A stretch of 64,000 nucleotides of DNA from Mangrovihabitans endophyticus (GTDB taxonomy: Bacteria > Actinomycetota > Actinomycetes > Mycobacteriales > Micromonosporaceae). The notes under the pieces were generated by a model. The model did not search any database. It had not been told where the DNA came from and was given only the letters and a program-made list of their open reading frames with translations. The stretch spans positions 1-64,000 of the forward strand of contig NZ_BMMX01000023.1 in assembly GCF_014646155.1 (NCBI RefSeq), given 5' to 3'. The position numbers and the translations under genes were made by a program. Below, in pieces: positions 17,639 to 26,658 of the stretch (its first letter is position 1; the number at the start of each line of letters is the position of its first letter).

Positions 17639-17980
17639 TCAGCGGCGCAACTGCACGACGGAGTAGGCCACCACGGCCAGCGCGCCGACCACGCTCACGA
17701 CGCCCGGAACGAGCTGCCGGGTCGCGAGGAAATAGAGGGCCAAGGCGGCGTAGGCGACAAAAACGGAACCACCGAGGAACGTGGCGATCCGGTGCGCCAC
17801 CGTGGTCCGCAACGGCTGGGAACGCGACGAGCGATCGAGGAATTCGTCAGCTCCCAGGGCACCGCGCATGTATTGCCGGCCCAGTTCCCAGTCAGCAGTC
17901 TGGGGCAACGTCGGCACCGAACTGTCGGAGGCGGAATGACTGGATGAGTTGTCGGAGATATTCATTGCCTGAGCCCCCAT
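17639..17980 (-). CDS. Small membrane protein with two TM helices
   Basis: A 113-residue protein: a Ser-rich N terminus, an amphipathic segment WELGRQYMRGALGADEF, then two transmembrane helices near the C terminus (HRIATFLGGSVFVAYAALAL and a following Val/Ala-rich helix) ending LRR. I do not recognise the family. It starts 34 bp after the stop of the upstream leftward gene and probably forms an operon with it. ATG 17980 is preceded by GAGG; ATG 17965 is an alternative. Its 3' end is convergent with the WD40-KAP gene, 16 bp apart. Confidence 0.6.
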   Translation of the reverse strand: MGAQAMNISDNSSSHSASDSSVPTLPQTADWELGRQYMRGALGADEFLDRSSRSQPLRTTVAHRIATFLGGSVFVAYAALALYFLATRQLVPGVVSVVGALAVVAYSVVQLRR

Positions 17981-18014
17981 CCCGGGCCTCGTCAGCAGGA
18001 GCTGAAACATCAGT

Positions 18015-18878
18015 CTAATTCACCAGCCTGTCGGCGTCATCGCCCAGCAGGGTAAGCACTTGTGCCGTTCCTGAGGCGATCAGAGTCAGATATACGCCAT
18101 CCGTCGGAGTCAGCGGCGTCCCGTCGGTTGACTCCAGCCGCAGGATGCCCCACGACGATCGGTCCTCCCGCACCGCCACGGTCAGGCAGGACATGCGGGA
18201 GCCGTCCGGTGCGGTCTCGATGTCGAAGATCGGCTGCGGATCGCCGCTCAAGGCGAGATCGAAATAGGTCTCCGAGCGCTCCGACGGGGACGCCCCCTGG
18301 CATGCGATGACCGGTTCCGGTTCGGCCCCGCCGTCGTAGCCGCGCCACTGGTAACGCTTCAGGATCATCGAGTCGCGATCACACTCCTCCTTGGTGTGCG
18401 GTCGCGCCGACACCAGCAGGTACCACACCATCCGGAGCCCGGCCGTGTTCGACTGCTCCGGCAACCGCCGGCCCTTCACCCCGGCACGCATCGCCGAGGT
18501 CATCACGATCCCGTTCAGGAGCTTGTGCAGCCCCTCACGCGCGGTGGGATCCTCCGCGGTCCGGTCCCGCGCCTCGGTCACCAGAATCGTGATCTTCATG
18601 AACCCGGAGAGCGCATCCCACATCTCGTCCTGACGTCGTCGTTCACTCGCCCGCCGGATGTTGGAATTGATCACCCGCAGGGCGGCCAAGAAGGCGGCAT
18701 AAATGGTGAACAATGCGGCATAGATCCGGATGCGGCTCGTCGGCACCGCCGCCACGGAGGAGATGAAGAGCGGCACGAAAGGCAACAACCGGGACAGAAA
18801 AAGACGCACCGAGTCGCGGCGCGAGTCGCTGCTCGACTGCAACTGCCACCGCCTCGCTCTGCGAATGCCCGCCAGCAT
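18015..18878 (-). CDS. Membrane protein with C-terminal GAF-like domain
   Basis: A 287-residue protein. Two transmembrane helices (about residues 27-47 and 51-72) are followed by a charged helix and a cytoplasmic domain with SCLTVAVREDRSSWGILRLES, a pattern like the last strands of a GAF domain, then a final helix. It may be a membrane-tethered sensor. I chose ATG 18878; a TATAAT box at 18902-18897 would place transcription start about 10 bases upstream of it, so the leader is very short and no ribosome-binding site is visible. TTG 18896 is an alternative but overlaps the -10 box. It lies between two large signalling NTPases, on the opposite strand. Confidence 0.6.
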   Translation of the reverse strand: MLAGIRRARRWQLQSSSDSRRDSVRLFLSRLLPFVPLFISSVAAVPTSRIRIYAALFTIYAAFLAALRVINSNIRRASERRRQDEMWDALSGFMKITILVTEARDRTAEDPTAREGLHKLLNGIVMTSAMRAGVKGRRLPEQSNTAGLRMVWYLLVSARPHTKEECDRDSMILKRYQWRGYDGGAEPEPVIACQGASPSERSETYFDLALSGDPQPIFDIETAPDGSRMSCLTVAVREDRSSWGILRLESTDGTPLTPTDGVYLTLIASGTAQVLTLLGDDADRLVN

Positions 18879-18896
18879 CAACAATGAACGTGCCAA

Positions 18897-18927
18897 ATTA
18901 TAGTTGCGCGGGCGATCCGGATGTCCA
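18897..18927 (-). promoter_or_regulatory. Predicted promoter of the GAF-like membrane protein gene
   Basis: On the minus strand a perfect TATAAT (18902-18897) lies 18-20 bp before the ATG at 18878, with a weak TGGACA about 19 bp further upstream. This is unusual in such GC-rich DNA and implies a very short leader. Confidence 0.5.
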
Positions 18928-18939
18928 TAGCCGAAAGGG

Positions 18940-19226
18940 TTACCTCACCGGTCCGAATACCTCTACCTGTCCGCGCACCCAGCGCATCAGGAATACGATC
19001 ACATGTTCCGGCACCATCCGGTCGTACATCTCGTCCTCCAGATCCGCATGCAGCCCCCTGCCGCCGATCCGGCAGATGCGCAGGCGATCCACCAACGCGG
19101 CTCCGTGCTGCGTGACACTCATGCCGAGCTCCAGGTAGGGCAGCACGAGGACGAACCCGGTGTGGTCAGGTAGCCGGCGACGGCCGACGCCTGCGCCGGG
19201 GTGAGCTCGTCGAGCAGACCGCTCAC
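18940..19226 (-). pseudogene. Small gene split by a frameshift (or two overlapping microORFs)
   Basis: A GTG at 19226 with an excellent AGGAG site opens a 35-residue frame (SGLLDELTPAQASAVAGYL) that stops at 19119, overlapping the ATG (19122) of a 60-residue frame ending EVFGPVR. The second frame, however, looks protein-like already upstream of its ATG (HTGFVLVLPYLELG). Joining the frames with a one-base shift near 19150-19175 would give one coherent protein of about 95 residues. Either the gene is broken, or there is programmed frameshifting, or a base is wrong in the assembly, or these are two coupled microproteins. I do not recognise the family. It lies divergent from the NACHT gene. Confidence 0.4.
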
Positions 19227-19396
19227 TGCGCCGCTCCTCATCCGCCAACAAGAACGCGTCGTGGCGGAGAAGCTACCACCAGTGACCCATGATCCGGCAG
19301 GGTCGAGACGCACACCTCGGCTCAAGAGCCGGAAATCGCCGACCGCATGGCCGACTTGCTTTGATCATTTTCTGCCACGCAGAATTCCGGTCCACC

Positions 19397-22300
19397 ATGA
19401 ACACAAGATTCCGGGATGCCCGGCGAACGGCGGTCGCCGCCACCACGATCGTCACGCTCACCTCGATGATCTGGGTCATTTCGGACTTCGCGTACGCCGC
19501 CGCGGTGGCCACGGCGATGTCGCTGCTGTTCGCCGGCGTCACCCTCGTCCTCGACCTGATCGACCGGCTCCGGCCCGCCCACGCCGAATTGGACACTGCC
19601 GTGGCGGTGGACGAACTCGCCGACGCGGTCGGGCGCGAATGGCAGGCCGAAGCCACCTCGCGCGGCCTGCGCGACGACAGCGTCCTGCGGCTGCACTGGG
19701 CGCCGAGCCCGCAGGCCGGGGACAGCTTGGACGCGGTTCTGCAAAGCTCCGGCGGTCGCCCCCTGAGGATCAAGCTGGACGGCGAGCTGCGCGACGAATT
19801 CGATCCGGCCGTGGTCTCGCTGGCCACGGAATACCACAAGATCCCCAGTCGCCGGCTGGTGCTGCTCGGCGAACCCGGTTCCGGCAAGACCGTGCTGGCC
19901 ATGCTGCTCACGTTGGGCCTGGTCACCACCCGCCAGCCGGGCGGCGCCTGCCCGGTGCTGCTCAACGTGGCCGGCTGGGACCCGGTGCGTGAAGGCTTCG
20001 ACGCATGGCTGATCCGGACGGTCGCGCAGATCTATTACAACGGGCAGCCCCACGCGGCTCGGGAACTGCTGCGGCACGGGCTGCTGATCCCCGTGCTGGA
20101 CGGCCTGGACGAAATCCCCGAGGCTTCCCGCCGGGCCGCCGTCGAAAAGATCAACCTGGCCGTACGCGGCACCCGTCCCGTCGTGCTGACGTGCCGGTCC
20201 AACGAGTACACCGACGCCATCCGGGACGGGTCGGCGGTGCTCAGCCGCGCGCCGGTGATCGAGTTGAAGCCGGTGACCGTCGACGATCTGGAGCGCTACT
20301 ACGGCAGCCTCTCCTGGCGCGACGGCGTCAAGTGGCACGCCGTCTACGACCGGATGCGCGCCGAACCCGACGGGCCCCTCGCGGCGGCCATGTCCACGCC
20401 GCTCATCGTGTCGCTCGCCCGCATCGTCTATCAGAACCTCACCGACCTCCCGCAGGAACTCCTCGACGCCGACGTGTTCGACAGCCGGCACAAGGTGGAG
20501 AACTCGCTGATCGGGCGGACCGTCCCGGCCGCGTACGCGGACTCGCCGAAGGCCGCCCACGCGGAGCGTTACCTGCGTTTCCTGGCCGATTACCTGCACG
20601 ACCACGGCGAGCGCGACCTGCACTGGTGGAAGTTGAGCGCGCGGAAGCTGTCCGCGTGGACCGGCCCGATCCTCGGCATCTCGGTCGGGCTGCTGGCGAT
20701 GGTCGGCGTGGCGGTCTGGGTGGCGACGTTCACCCCGCCGGACTCGGTGCCCCCGGACACCACCATGGTGATCGGCGCCTCGTGCGGTGCGACGCTCGGT
20801 CTGCTGCTGACCGTCGCATGGTTCGCCAACGCCGACCGCCGTCCCGGCCGGTTGTCCTTCAAGGCGGAAGGCTCGTCGGCCCGCCTGCGGGACGGATTCA
20901 CTTCCGGAGCGGTCGCCATGGCCGTGCCCACGGTGGCGGTGCTCGCCGGCTACGCCCTCACCATCAGCATCGCCTCCGTGTGGTCGTTGCGAAACATCCA
21001 GAGCTTCGCGCAGGCGGTGAGCACCGCGATCGCACTGATCGTGCTGACCGGCGTCACGGTCGGCGTGCAGCGGTGGTTCGACGCGGCGGACCTGACCGCC
21101 GCACCGGTCGACCCGTTGACATCGATGCTGCAGGACCGCCGGCTGTCGTTCGTCATGGCGGCAGTCGGCGGGCTGGCCTTCGGGGCGGCGTTCGCGCCGA
21201 CGCTCTACATCGGCATGTGGGTCGGCACGGTGGCCGAGCAATACGTGACCCGGTGGTCCGGCTGGCCGGGCTCACCCGATCTATGGCTGTCGCTGGACGC
21301 GCGCAGATACGACGTCACCCGGCTCAACTTCGCGACACCGGAGATGGCGACGGCGGCGCTCCGGATGCTCCCCGCGCTGGCTGTCGTGCTACTCACCCTC
21401 GCCAGCCGCGCCTGGCCACGATATGTGGTCGCCACCTGGGTGCTCTTCGCCCGCCGGCAGTTGCCGCTGCGGCTCGCCCGGTTCCTCGCCGACGCGCAGC
21501 GCCGCGGAGTCCTGCGCCGCTCCGCGGCCGCCTACCAGTTCCGCCACGTGCGGCTACAGGAACAACTATCCACCATGGACCATTTTGGCCAGGCGCGGCG
21601 TGCGACCGCGACGAGTGCCGCGGCACGCCGAACCCGTTTCGTGGCCGGGCTCGCGTCGGCGGCCGTGGTGCTCGTCGCGCTGACGGCCGTCGTGGTGGCC
21701 GTGGTTCCGAAGAACACCGCGGCTCCGGCGTTGCACGGCGACTACGTCTCCGTGCTGTCGACCGACGACGGCCCCGCCGCCCCGGGCGCGATCCAGCACG
21801 CCGTCTTCAGCCCCGACACCTCACTGATCGCGATCGCCGAAAGCGACGACCCCAGGGTGCGGTTGTTCTCCGCCCGGGATGCCACCGCCCGCGGCACTTT
21901 CCGGCTGCCGTACCGGGGCATGTATCCAGGCACTCTGCTCTTCAGCCCGGACTCGTCAACCCTCTTCATCGAGGGCTCCACCGACGACGGACGTTCCGGC
22001 ACGCTCTGTGACCTCGCCACCCGCCACGTGTTCACCTTCCCCCTGCCGGGCCTGCCCGACCGGGAACACCGCATCTGGTTCTCCCGGGACAGCCGTGTTC
22101 TCGGTGCCATCGTCGACGGCGAGGCCACCTTCGTCGACGTGCGGGCCGACAAGGTCACCCTGAGCGCATCACCCACACCCGGCCTCTTCCTCTCGCTCGA
22201 CAACGACACGACGCCTCCGGGCGCCGTGGTCACGTTTGACCCCTCCGCCGTGGCGGAACTGCGCACCGCCGCCGGCCGTCTCGTCAGACGATTCCCCGAC

Positions 22301-23287
22301 GTCCGGCTCGGCGACCGCAGCGCCATCAAGCTCGGCGCGACCGAACGCGACGCGCTCACCTACTCGGAGTCGGACGGATTGCGGTTGTGGAACGCCGCCA
22401 GCGGCGACTTGATCGCGAACTTGACCCGTCACGAAGAGGACATGGCATGGGGCTTCTCCGGTGAGGACAAGTTCGTGCAAGCGATCGATCGCAACCGCGT
22501 CGGCCGCGTGTGGGACACCGCCGACGGCAGGCTGCTCGTGCGGACACCCCCGATCAGCGAATCCACCGTCGCCGAACGCATCACCTACAGTCCCGCCGGT
22601 GACGAGTTCGCCGTCGTCGACACCGCGGGCACCATCCGTCGCTGGAACACCCAAGGCCACGAGCTACCCGTCATCGCCACCGGGCAGGAGAAGTCACGCA
22701 TCACGTACTCGCCGGACGGAAGTCTCGTGGTCGCCGTCGTACCGGACGGCGACGGCGTCCGTTACACCCTGACGCCGACCTCCGGATCGGGTGTCAGCAT
22801 CGGCCTGCCCTCCGCCGACGATCCGCCCGCCATCGAATCGAAGTTCTACACCGACAGCCTCCTCGCTCTGCATTTCTCCGATCACTGGCGCATCTACCGG
22901 ACAGCCGACGGGGCCGCCGGATTCGCCACCGACCTGATCGACCAGGACACCACCGCCCTGCTGGCACCGGGCCTGATCGCGGTGTGGGACGGAAACAAGC
23001 TCGCCATTGTCAACGGTGTCAACGGCACCCGGCTGACCAGCTTCGCCGTGGCCGAGGACTCCCGCCGCGAAGACCTGGACCCGTACTTCGGCATCGCTCG
23101 GACCGACGGCGTGGTCGAACTGCGGGATCCCGCCGACGGCCACTGCGTCGCCCGGCTCGTCGGCCACGCCGGTGCGATCGCCGAGGTGCAGATGAGCCCG
23201 GACGGCACCGAGGTGGCCACCAGCGCGGACGACGGAACCGTGCGGCTGTGGGACCTGGCGAAGCTGCGGGCGCAACGGACCTGCTGA
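19397..23287 (+). CDS. Membrane-bound NACHT NTPase with C-terminal WD40 propeller
   Basis: A 1296-residue STAND protein. Two N-terminal transmembrane helices (about residues 10-55) precede a NACHT module with Walker A GEPGSGKT at 158-165 and Walker B LIPVLDGLDEIP near 230-240, then VVLTCRSNEY. A block of about six transmembrane helices spans about 420-670, followed by the typical post-NACHT segment AAYQFRHVRLQEQL, one more transmembrane helix near 755-780, and WD40 repeats to the end (last blade ADDGTVRLWDLAK). Such architectures sense a signal through WD40 and oligomerise through NACHT. ATG 19397 is preferred for the sharp onset of protein-like sequence, although its ribosome-binding site is weak; ATG 19289 is in frame. 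Confidence 0.85.
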   Translation: MNTRFRDARRTAVAATTIVTLTSMIWVISDFAYAAAVATAMSLLFAGVTLVLDLIDRLRPAHAELDTAVAVDELADAVGREWQAEATSRGLRDDSVLRLHWAPSPQAGDSLDAVLQSSGGRPLRIKLDGELRDEFDPAVVSLATEYHKIPSRRLVLLGEPGSGKTVLAMLLTLGLVTTRQPGGACPVLLNVAGWDPVREGFDAWLIRTVAQIYYNGQPHAARELLRHGLLIPVLDGLDEIPEASRRAAVEKINLAVRGTRPVVLTCRSNEYTDAIRDGSAVLSRAPVIELKPVTVDDLERYYGSLSWRDGVKWHAVYDRMRAEPDGPLAAAMSTPLIVSLARIVYQNLTDLPQELLDADVFDSRHKVENSLIGRTVPAAYADSPKAAHAERYLRFLADYLHDHGERDLHWWKLSARKLSAWTGPILGISVGLLAMVGVAVWVATFTPPDSVPPDTTMVIGASCGATLGLLLTVAWFANADRRPGRLSFKAEGSSARLRDGFTSGAVAMAVPTVAVLAGYALTISIASVWSLRNIQSFAQAVSTAIALIVLTGVTVGVQRWFDAADLTAAPVDPLTSMLQDRRLSFVMAAVGGLAFGAAFAPTLYIGMWVGTVAEQYVTRWSGWPGSPDLWLSLDARRYDVTRLNFATPEMATAALRMLPALAVVLLTLASRAWPRYVVATWVLFARRQLPLRLARFLADAQRRGVLRRSAAAYQFRHVRLQEQLSTMDHFGQARRATATSAAARRTRFVAGLASAAVVLVALTAVVVAVVPKNTAAPALHGDYVSVLSTDDGPAAPGAIQHAVFSPDTSLIAIAESDDPRVRLFSARDATARGTFRLPYRGMYPGTLLFSPDSSTLFIEGSTDDGRSGTLCDLATRHVFTFPLPGLPDREHRIWFSRDSRVLGAIVDGEATFVDVRADKVTLSASPTPGLFLSLDNDTTPPGAVVTFDPSAVAELRTAAGRLVRRFPDVRLGDRSAIKLGATERDALTYSESDGLRLWNAASGDLIANLTRHEEDMAWGFSGEDKFVQAIDRNRVGRVWDTADGRLLVRTPPISESTVAERITYSPAGDEFAVVDTAGTIRRWNTQGHELPVIATGQEKSRITYSPDGSLVVAVVPDGDGVRYTLTPTSGSGVSIGLPSADDPPAIESKFYTDSLLALHFSDHWRIYRTADGAAGFATDLIDQDTTALLAPGLIAVWDGNKLAIVNGVNGTRLTSFAVAEDSRREDLDPYFGIARTDGVVELRDPADGHCVARLVGHAGAIAEVQMSPDGTEVATSADDGTVRLWDLAKLRAQRTC

Positions 23288-23316
23288 GCCGCCGCCTGCG
23301 CATCTCGTCTCATCGC

Positions 23317-23357
23317 CGCTCGGCTTCATCGCTCGGCTTCATCGCCGCTCGGCTTCG
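23317..23357. repeat. Short tandem duplication at the 3' end of the permease gene
   Basis: Three copies of a TCATCGCCGCTCGGCTTC-like unit (15-18 bp), one lacking three bases, run through and beyond the permease stop codon. Confidence 0.7.
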
Positions 23358-24763
23358 TTGAGGCGTGAGTGGCGGCGGCTGTATGTCGCGTAGACCACCA
23401 AACCCAGCACGAACCACACCGCGAACCGCAACCATGTCACCGGCGCCAGGAACGTGATCAGCCAGATCGAGAACACCACCCCGATCGCCGGGACCACCGG
23501 CATGCCCGGCAGCCGGAACTCGCGCGGCACCTCCGGCCGCCGGTATCGCAACACGATCACCGCCACGCACACCACCACGAACGCCAGCAGAATGCCGATG
23601 TTCGTCAACTCCGCCGCCTCCCGGATCGGCAGGAAACCCGCGATCACCGCCGACGCCACCCCGGTGATCCACGTGACGCGGGTCGGCACGTGGCGCACCG
23701 GATGCAGCCGCGCGAACCACTGCGGCAACAGTCCGTCGCGGCTCATCGAATACCACACCCGGGTGACGCCCAGCATGAACGTGAACATCACCGTCAGAAT
23801 GCCGATGATGGCGCCCACCGCGATCAGGTCCGCCACCCCCGACAGCCCCACCGCCGCGAACGCCGACGAAAAGCCGCTCTCCGGGTCGATCTGCCGGTAA
23901 TCCTGCATGCCGGTCAGCACGAGCGTCGCCATCACGTACAGCACCATCGAAATCACCAGCGAATAGAGGATCGCCTTGGGAAGGTGGCGGCGCGCGTCGC
24001 GGGACTCCTCCGCGGCGGTACTCATCGCGTCGTACCCGAAGACCGCGAAGAACACGGTGGCCGCGCCGGTGATCGCGCCGCTCACGCCGAACGGGAAGAA
24101 CGGCCGGTAATTCTGCGTACGGATGTGGAAGACGCCGACCGCGATGACCAGCAGGACCACCGCGACCTTGATCGCCACCACCGCCGTCTCGGTGCGCGCG
24201 GCGGCGCGGATGCCGAGGGTCAGCAGGTACGCGATGAGCAGGCACAACAGCACGGCGAACAGGTCCACCACGTGCCCGTCGCCGGTGCCCGGCGCGCCGA
24301 GCATCCAGGCGGGGAGGTTCAGGCCGAGCTCGCCGACCAGGAACGAGAAATATCCGGAGATGCCGATCGCCACCACCGCCACGATCGCCGTGTATTCCAG
24401 CAGCAGATCCCAGCCGATGAACCAGCCGACGATTTCACCGAGCACCACATAGCCGTACGTGTAGGCCGATCCCGCCTTGGGGATCATGCCGGCGAATTCC
24501 GCGTAGGACAGGGCGGCTGCCGCGCTGGCCACCCCGGCGAGCAGGAAGGAGAACAGCACGGCGGGCCCGGCGGTCTCGTGTGCGACCGCCCCGGCGAGGG
24601 CGAAGATGCCGGCGCCGATGATGCCGCCGACTCCGATCGCGGTGAGCTGCCAGAGCCCGAGCGTGCGGGTGAGGTGAGCGGCCCGCTCGTCCTCCACGTC
24701 GTCGATGGGCTTGCGCCGGAACATGCCGGAGCCCTGGCCGAATCGTTGCGGTGTGGACGTCAT
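23339..24763 (-). CDS. APC superfamily amino acid permease (cationic amino acid transporter type)
   Basis: A 474-residue membrane protein with about 12-13 hydrophobic helices. The N-terminal LTAIGVGGIIGAGIFALAG, then PKAGSAYTYGYVVLGE and FFAVFGYDAMSTAAEE, match YfnA/CAT-type amino acid permeases. It should import or exchange amino acids by secondary transport. ATG 24763 follows GGAGAGG. The last codons lie in a short tandem repeat (CTCGGCTTCATCG units, 23317-23357), so the C terminus NEAERR may be a recent duplication product. Convergent with the NACHT gene. Confidence 0.88.
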   Translation of the reverse strand: MTSTPQRFGQGSGMFRRKPIDDVEDERAAHLTRTLGLWQLTAIGVGGIIGAGIFALAGAVAHETAGPAVLFSFLLAGVASAAAALSYAEFAGMIPKAGSAYTYGYVVLGEIVGWFIGWDLLLEYTAIVAVVAIGISGYFSFLVGELGLNLPAWMLGAPGTGDGHVVDLFAVLLCLLIAYLLTLGIRAAARTETAVVAIKVAVVLLVIAVGVFHIRTQNYRPFFPFGVSGAITGAATVFFAVFGYDAMSTAAEESRDARRHLPKAILYSLVISMVLYVMATLVLTGMQDYRQIDPESGFSSAFAAVGLSGVADLIAVGAIIGILTVMFTFMLGVTRVWYSMSRDGLLPQWFARLHPVRHVPTRVTWITGVASAVIAGFLPIREAAELTNIGILLAFVVVCVAVIVLRYRRPEVPREFRLPGMPVVPAIGVVFSIWLITFLAPVTWLRFAVWFVLGLVVYATYSRRHSRLNEAERR

Positions 24764-24898
24764 GCGCAGCCGCCTCTCCAGTGGACCTTGTCCACCCATG
24801 GGAATATCACGCCGCGCCACCAACCGCATCCACCGACATGGATATGTAACGTGCCGGGCACCCCGCCATCTCGCGCCTCACCTCGCCCACCGACTTTG

Positions 24899-24914
24899 TC
24901 GTACGTACGTTCTA
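24899..24914 (+). promoter_or_regulatory. Candidate LexA (SOS) box
   Basis: TCGTACGTACGTTCTA matches the actinobacterial SOS box consensus TCGAACrnnyGTTCGA at all but one position per half-site. It lies 10 bp upstream of the GTG of the DUF222/HNH gene, overlapping a TCTAAT -10-like sequence. Members of the 13E12 family in mycobacteria are known LexA targets, which supports the reading. Confidence 0.55.
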
Positions 24915-24924
24915 ATCTGTCGTC

Positions 24925-26379
24925 GTGGATGAACGATGGCACCAAATCCAAGCCGCCGCAACCTCGTGCGCCGCCGCGCCCGTCTGGCCCCTGTCCGACG
25001 CGGAAGTCGTCGACGCACTGCGCACCGTGCACCGCGCCGAGCAGGCGCTGCACGCCGCCACCCTGCACCTCGTCCAGCAACTCGACACCCGCGACATGCC
25101 CTCCACCCAGCACGCCACCTCGTTGACGAACTGGCTGACCTGGCACCTGCACATCAGCCCCACGCAGGCCCGCGCCCTGATCCGGCAGGCCAGAGCCGTC
25201 GACCGTCGGCCCCGGCTCGATGACGCCCTGGCCACGGCTCAGATCAACGGCGAACAGCTCGGCGTCATCGCGCGCAGCCTCAACCGTCTCGACAAGGATC
25301 CGGACGTGCCGTCGTCGATCACCGACGACGCCGAGACCACCCTCATCGCCTGGGCGGCCGAGCTCGACCCGACGGCGCTGCGGCACGCCGGCGACCGCAT
25401 CCTCGCCCAGCTCGCCCCGGACCTGGCCGAGCAAGCCGACCTGGCCGCCCTCGCCCGCGCCCGCAAACGCGCCGAACGGGATCGCTACCTCACCCTCACC
25501 CCGCTCGGCGACGGCCGCACCCGCCTGCACGGCATCCTCAGCACCGAAGCCGCCGCCGTCGTCACGTCCGCCCTCGACCCGCTGTGCTCACCCCGACGCC
25601 GCCCACCGTCCGCCGCAATCGCCACGCCCACAGCGGCAGCCACGCCCACAGCGGCGGCCACGCCCACACCAGCAGCCACGCCCACACCAGCAGCGACGGC
25701 CACGCCTGCGAACGTCCCCACAGCGGCAGCCGCAGCCGCCCTATCGTCCATATCGGACGCCGCGCGGTCGGCCGCCGCCACGCCGGACGACGAAACGCCG
25801 ATAGTCGACACGCGCACCCCGGGACAACGCCGCGCCGACGCGCTCACCGACGTCTGCCATCTCGCGCTGCGCACCACCGAACTACCCACCCACGGCGGCG
25901 ACCGGCCTCAGATCGCCATCACCGCGCCGTACGACCTGCTCCATCAAAAGCTCGGCATCGGCACCCTCGACGGAGGGGAGCGGCTCCACCCCGCCGACGT
26001 ACGCCGCCTCGCCTGCGACGCGAACATCCTGCCCATGGTCCTCGGCACCCACGGTCAGGTCCTCGACCTGGGGCGCACCCGGCGCCTCGCCACCAGCCCG
26101 CTGCGGCGCGCGCTCGCCACTCGCGACCGGGGTTGCGCCTTCCCGCACTGCGATCGCCCGCCGCGGTGGTGCGACGCACACCACATCACCTCGTGGCTCG
26201 ACGGCGGCCCCACCTCGGTGGACAACCTCGTGCTGCTCTGCGGCCACCACCACCGCCTCATCCACCGCGAACCCTGGACGATCCGGCTCGGGGCCGACCG
26301 GCACCCCGAGTTCGTTCCCCCACCACGACTCGGCCTCGGAACCGGGCCGCTCCGCAATCGCTGCCATCCGCGCACATGA
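24925..26379 (+). CDS. DUF222 / HNH endonuclease protein (13E12 repeat family)
   Basis: A 484-residue protein. The N-terminal about 220 residues form the helical DUF222 domain (TNWLTWHLHISPTQARALI, then IARSLNRL). A Thr/Pro/Ala-rich linker of repeated ATPTA units follows (about 232-280). The C-terminal HNH nuclease has CAFPHCDRPPRWCDAHHI and VLLCGHHHRLIH near 405-445, with all zinc/HNH residues visible. Members are multicopy in actinobacterial genomes and are often DNA-damage induced; here a near-consensus SOS box precedes the GTG 24925. The gene looks leaderless (no ribosome-binding site, -10-like TCTAAT just upstream). Confidence 0.88.
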   Translation: MDERWHQIQAAATSCAAAPVWPLSDAEVVDALRTVHRAEQALHAATLHLVQQLDTRDMPSTQHATSLTNWLTWHLHISPTQARALIRQARAVDRRPRLDDALATAQINGEQLGVIARSLNRLDKDPDVPSSITDDAETTLIAWAAELDPTALRHAGDRILAQLAPDLAEQADLAALARARKRAERDRYLTLTPLGDGRTRLHGILSTEAAAVVTSALDPLCSPRRRPPSAAIATPTAAATPTAAATPTPAATPTPAATATPANVPTAAAAAALSSISDAARSAAATPDDETPIVDTRTPGQRRADALTDVCHLALRTTELPTHGGDRPQIAITAPYDLLHQKLGIGTLDGGERLHPADVRRLACDANILPMVLGTHGQVLDLGRTRRLATSPLRRALATRDRGCAFPHCDRPPRWCDAHHITSWLDGGPTSVDNLVLLCGHHHRLIHREPWTIRLGADRHPEFVPPPRLGLGTGPLRNRCHPRT

Positions 26380-26401
26380 CACCGGCCGCGCAGCACCAAG
26401 C

Positions 26402-26484
26402 TGACTTCGCCGAGTTCGCTGCGCCGGGCTGACTGCGCCGAGCTGACTGCGCCGGGCTCGCTGCGCTGGGCTCACTGCGCCGGG
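26402..26484. repeat. 14-15-bp tandem repeat upstream of the caspase-EAL gene
   Basis: About five degenerate copies of TGACTGCGCCGGGC. They lie between the HNH gene and the caspase-EAL gene; the following 150 bp are AT-richer and probably contain the promoter for the latter. Confidence 0.7.
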
Positions 26485-26658
26485 AATTCGAGCACGCTGC
26501 GCTAAGAATTGCGGACGCAGCGTGCGCTAAATTCCGCCATATTCGACATTAGACTCGGCCCATTCTTGATCGACTTGATCGGTTCTCGCCGGAAGCTATC
26601 ATCTAAGACCCCGCATTCAACATCACTGTTTCGCGGTGCGCTCGATTTGGAGATTTCG

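Noticed and set aside
19322..21241. Long minus-strand open frame inside the NACHT gene
   Set aside because: Antisense shadow of high-GC codon usage; Arg/His/Gly-rich with no domain, while the + strand has clear NACHT motifs.
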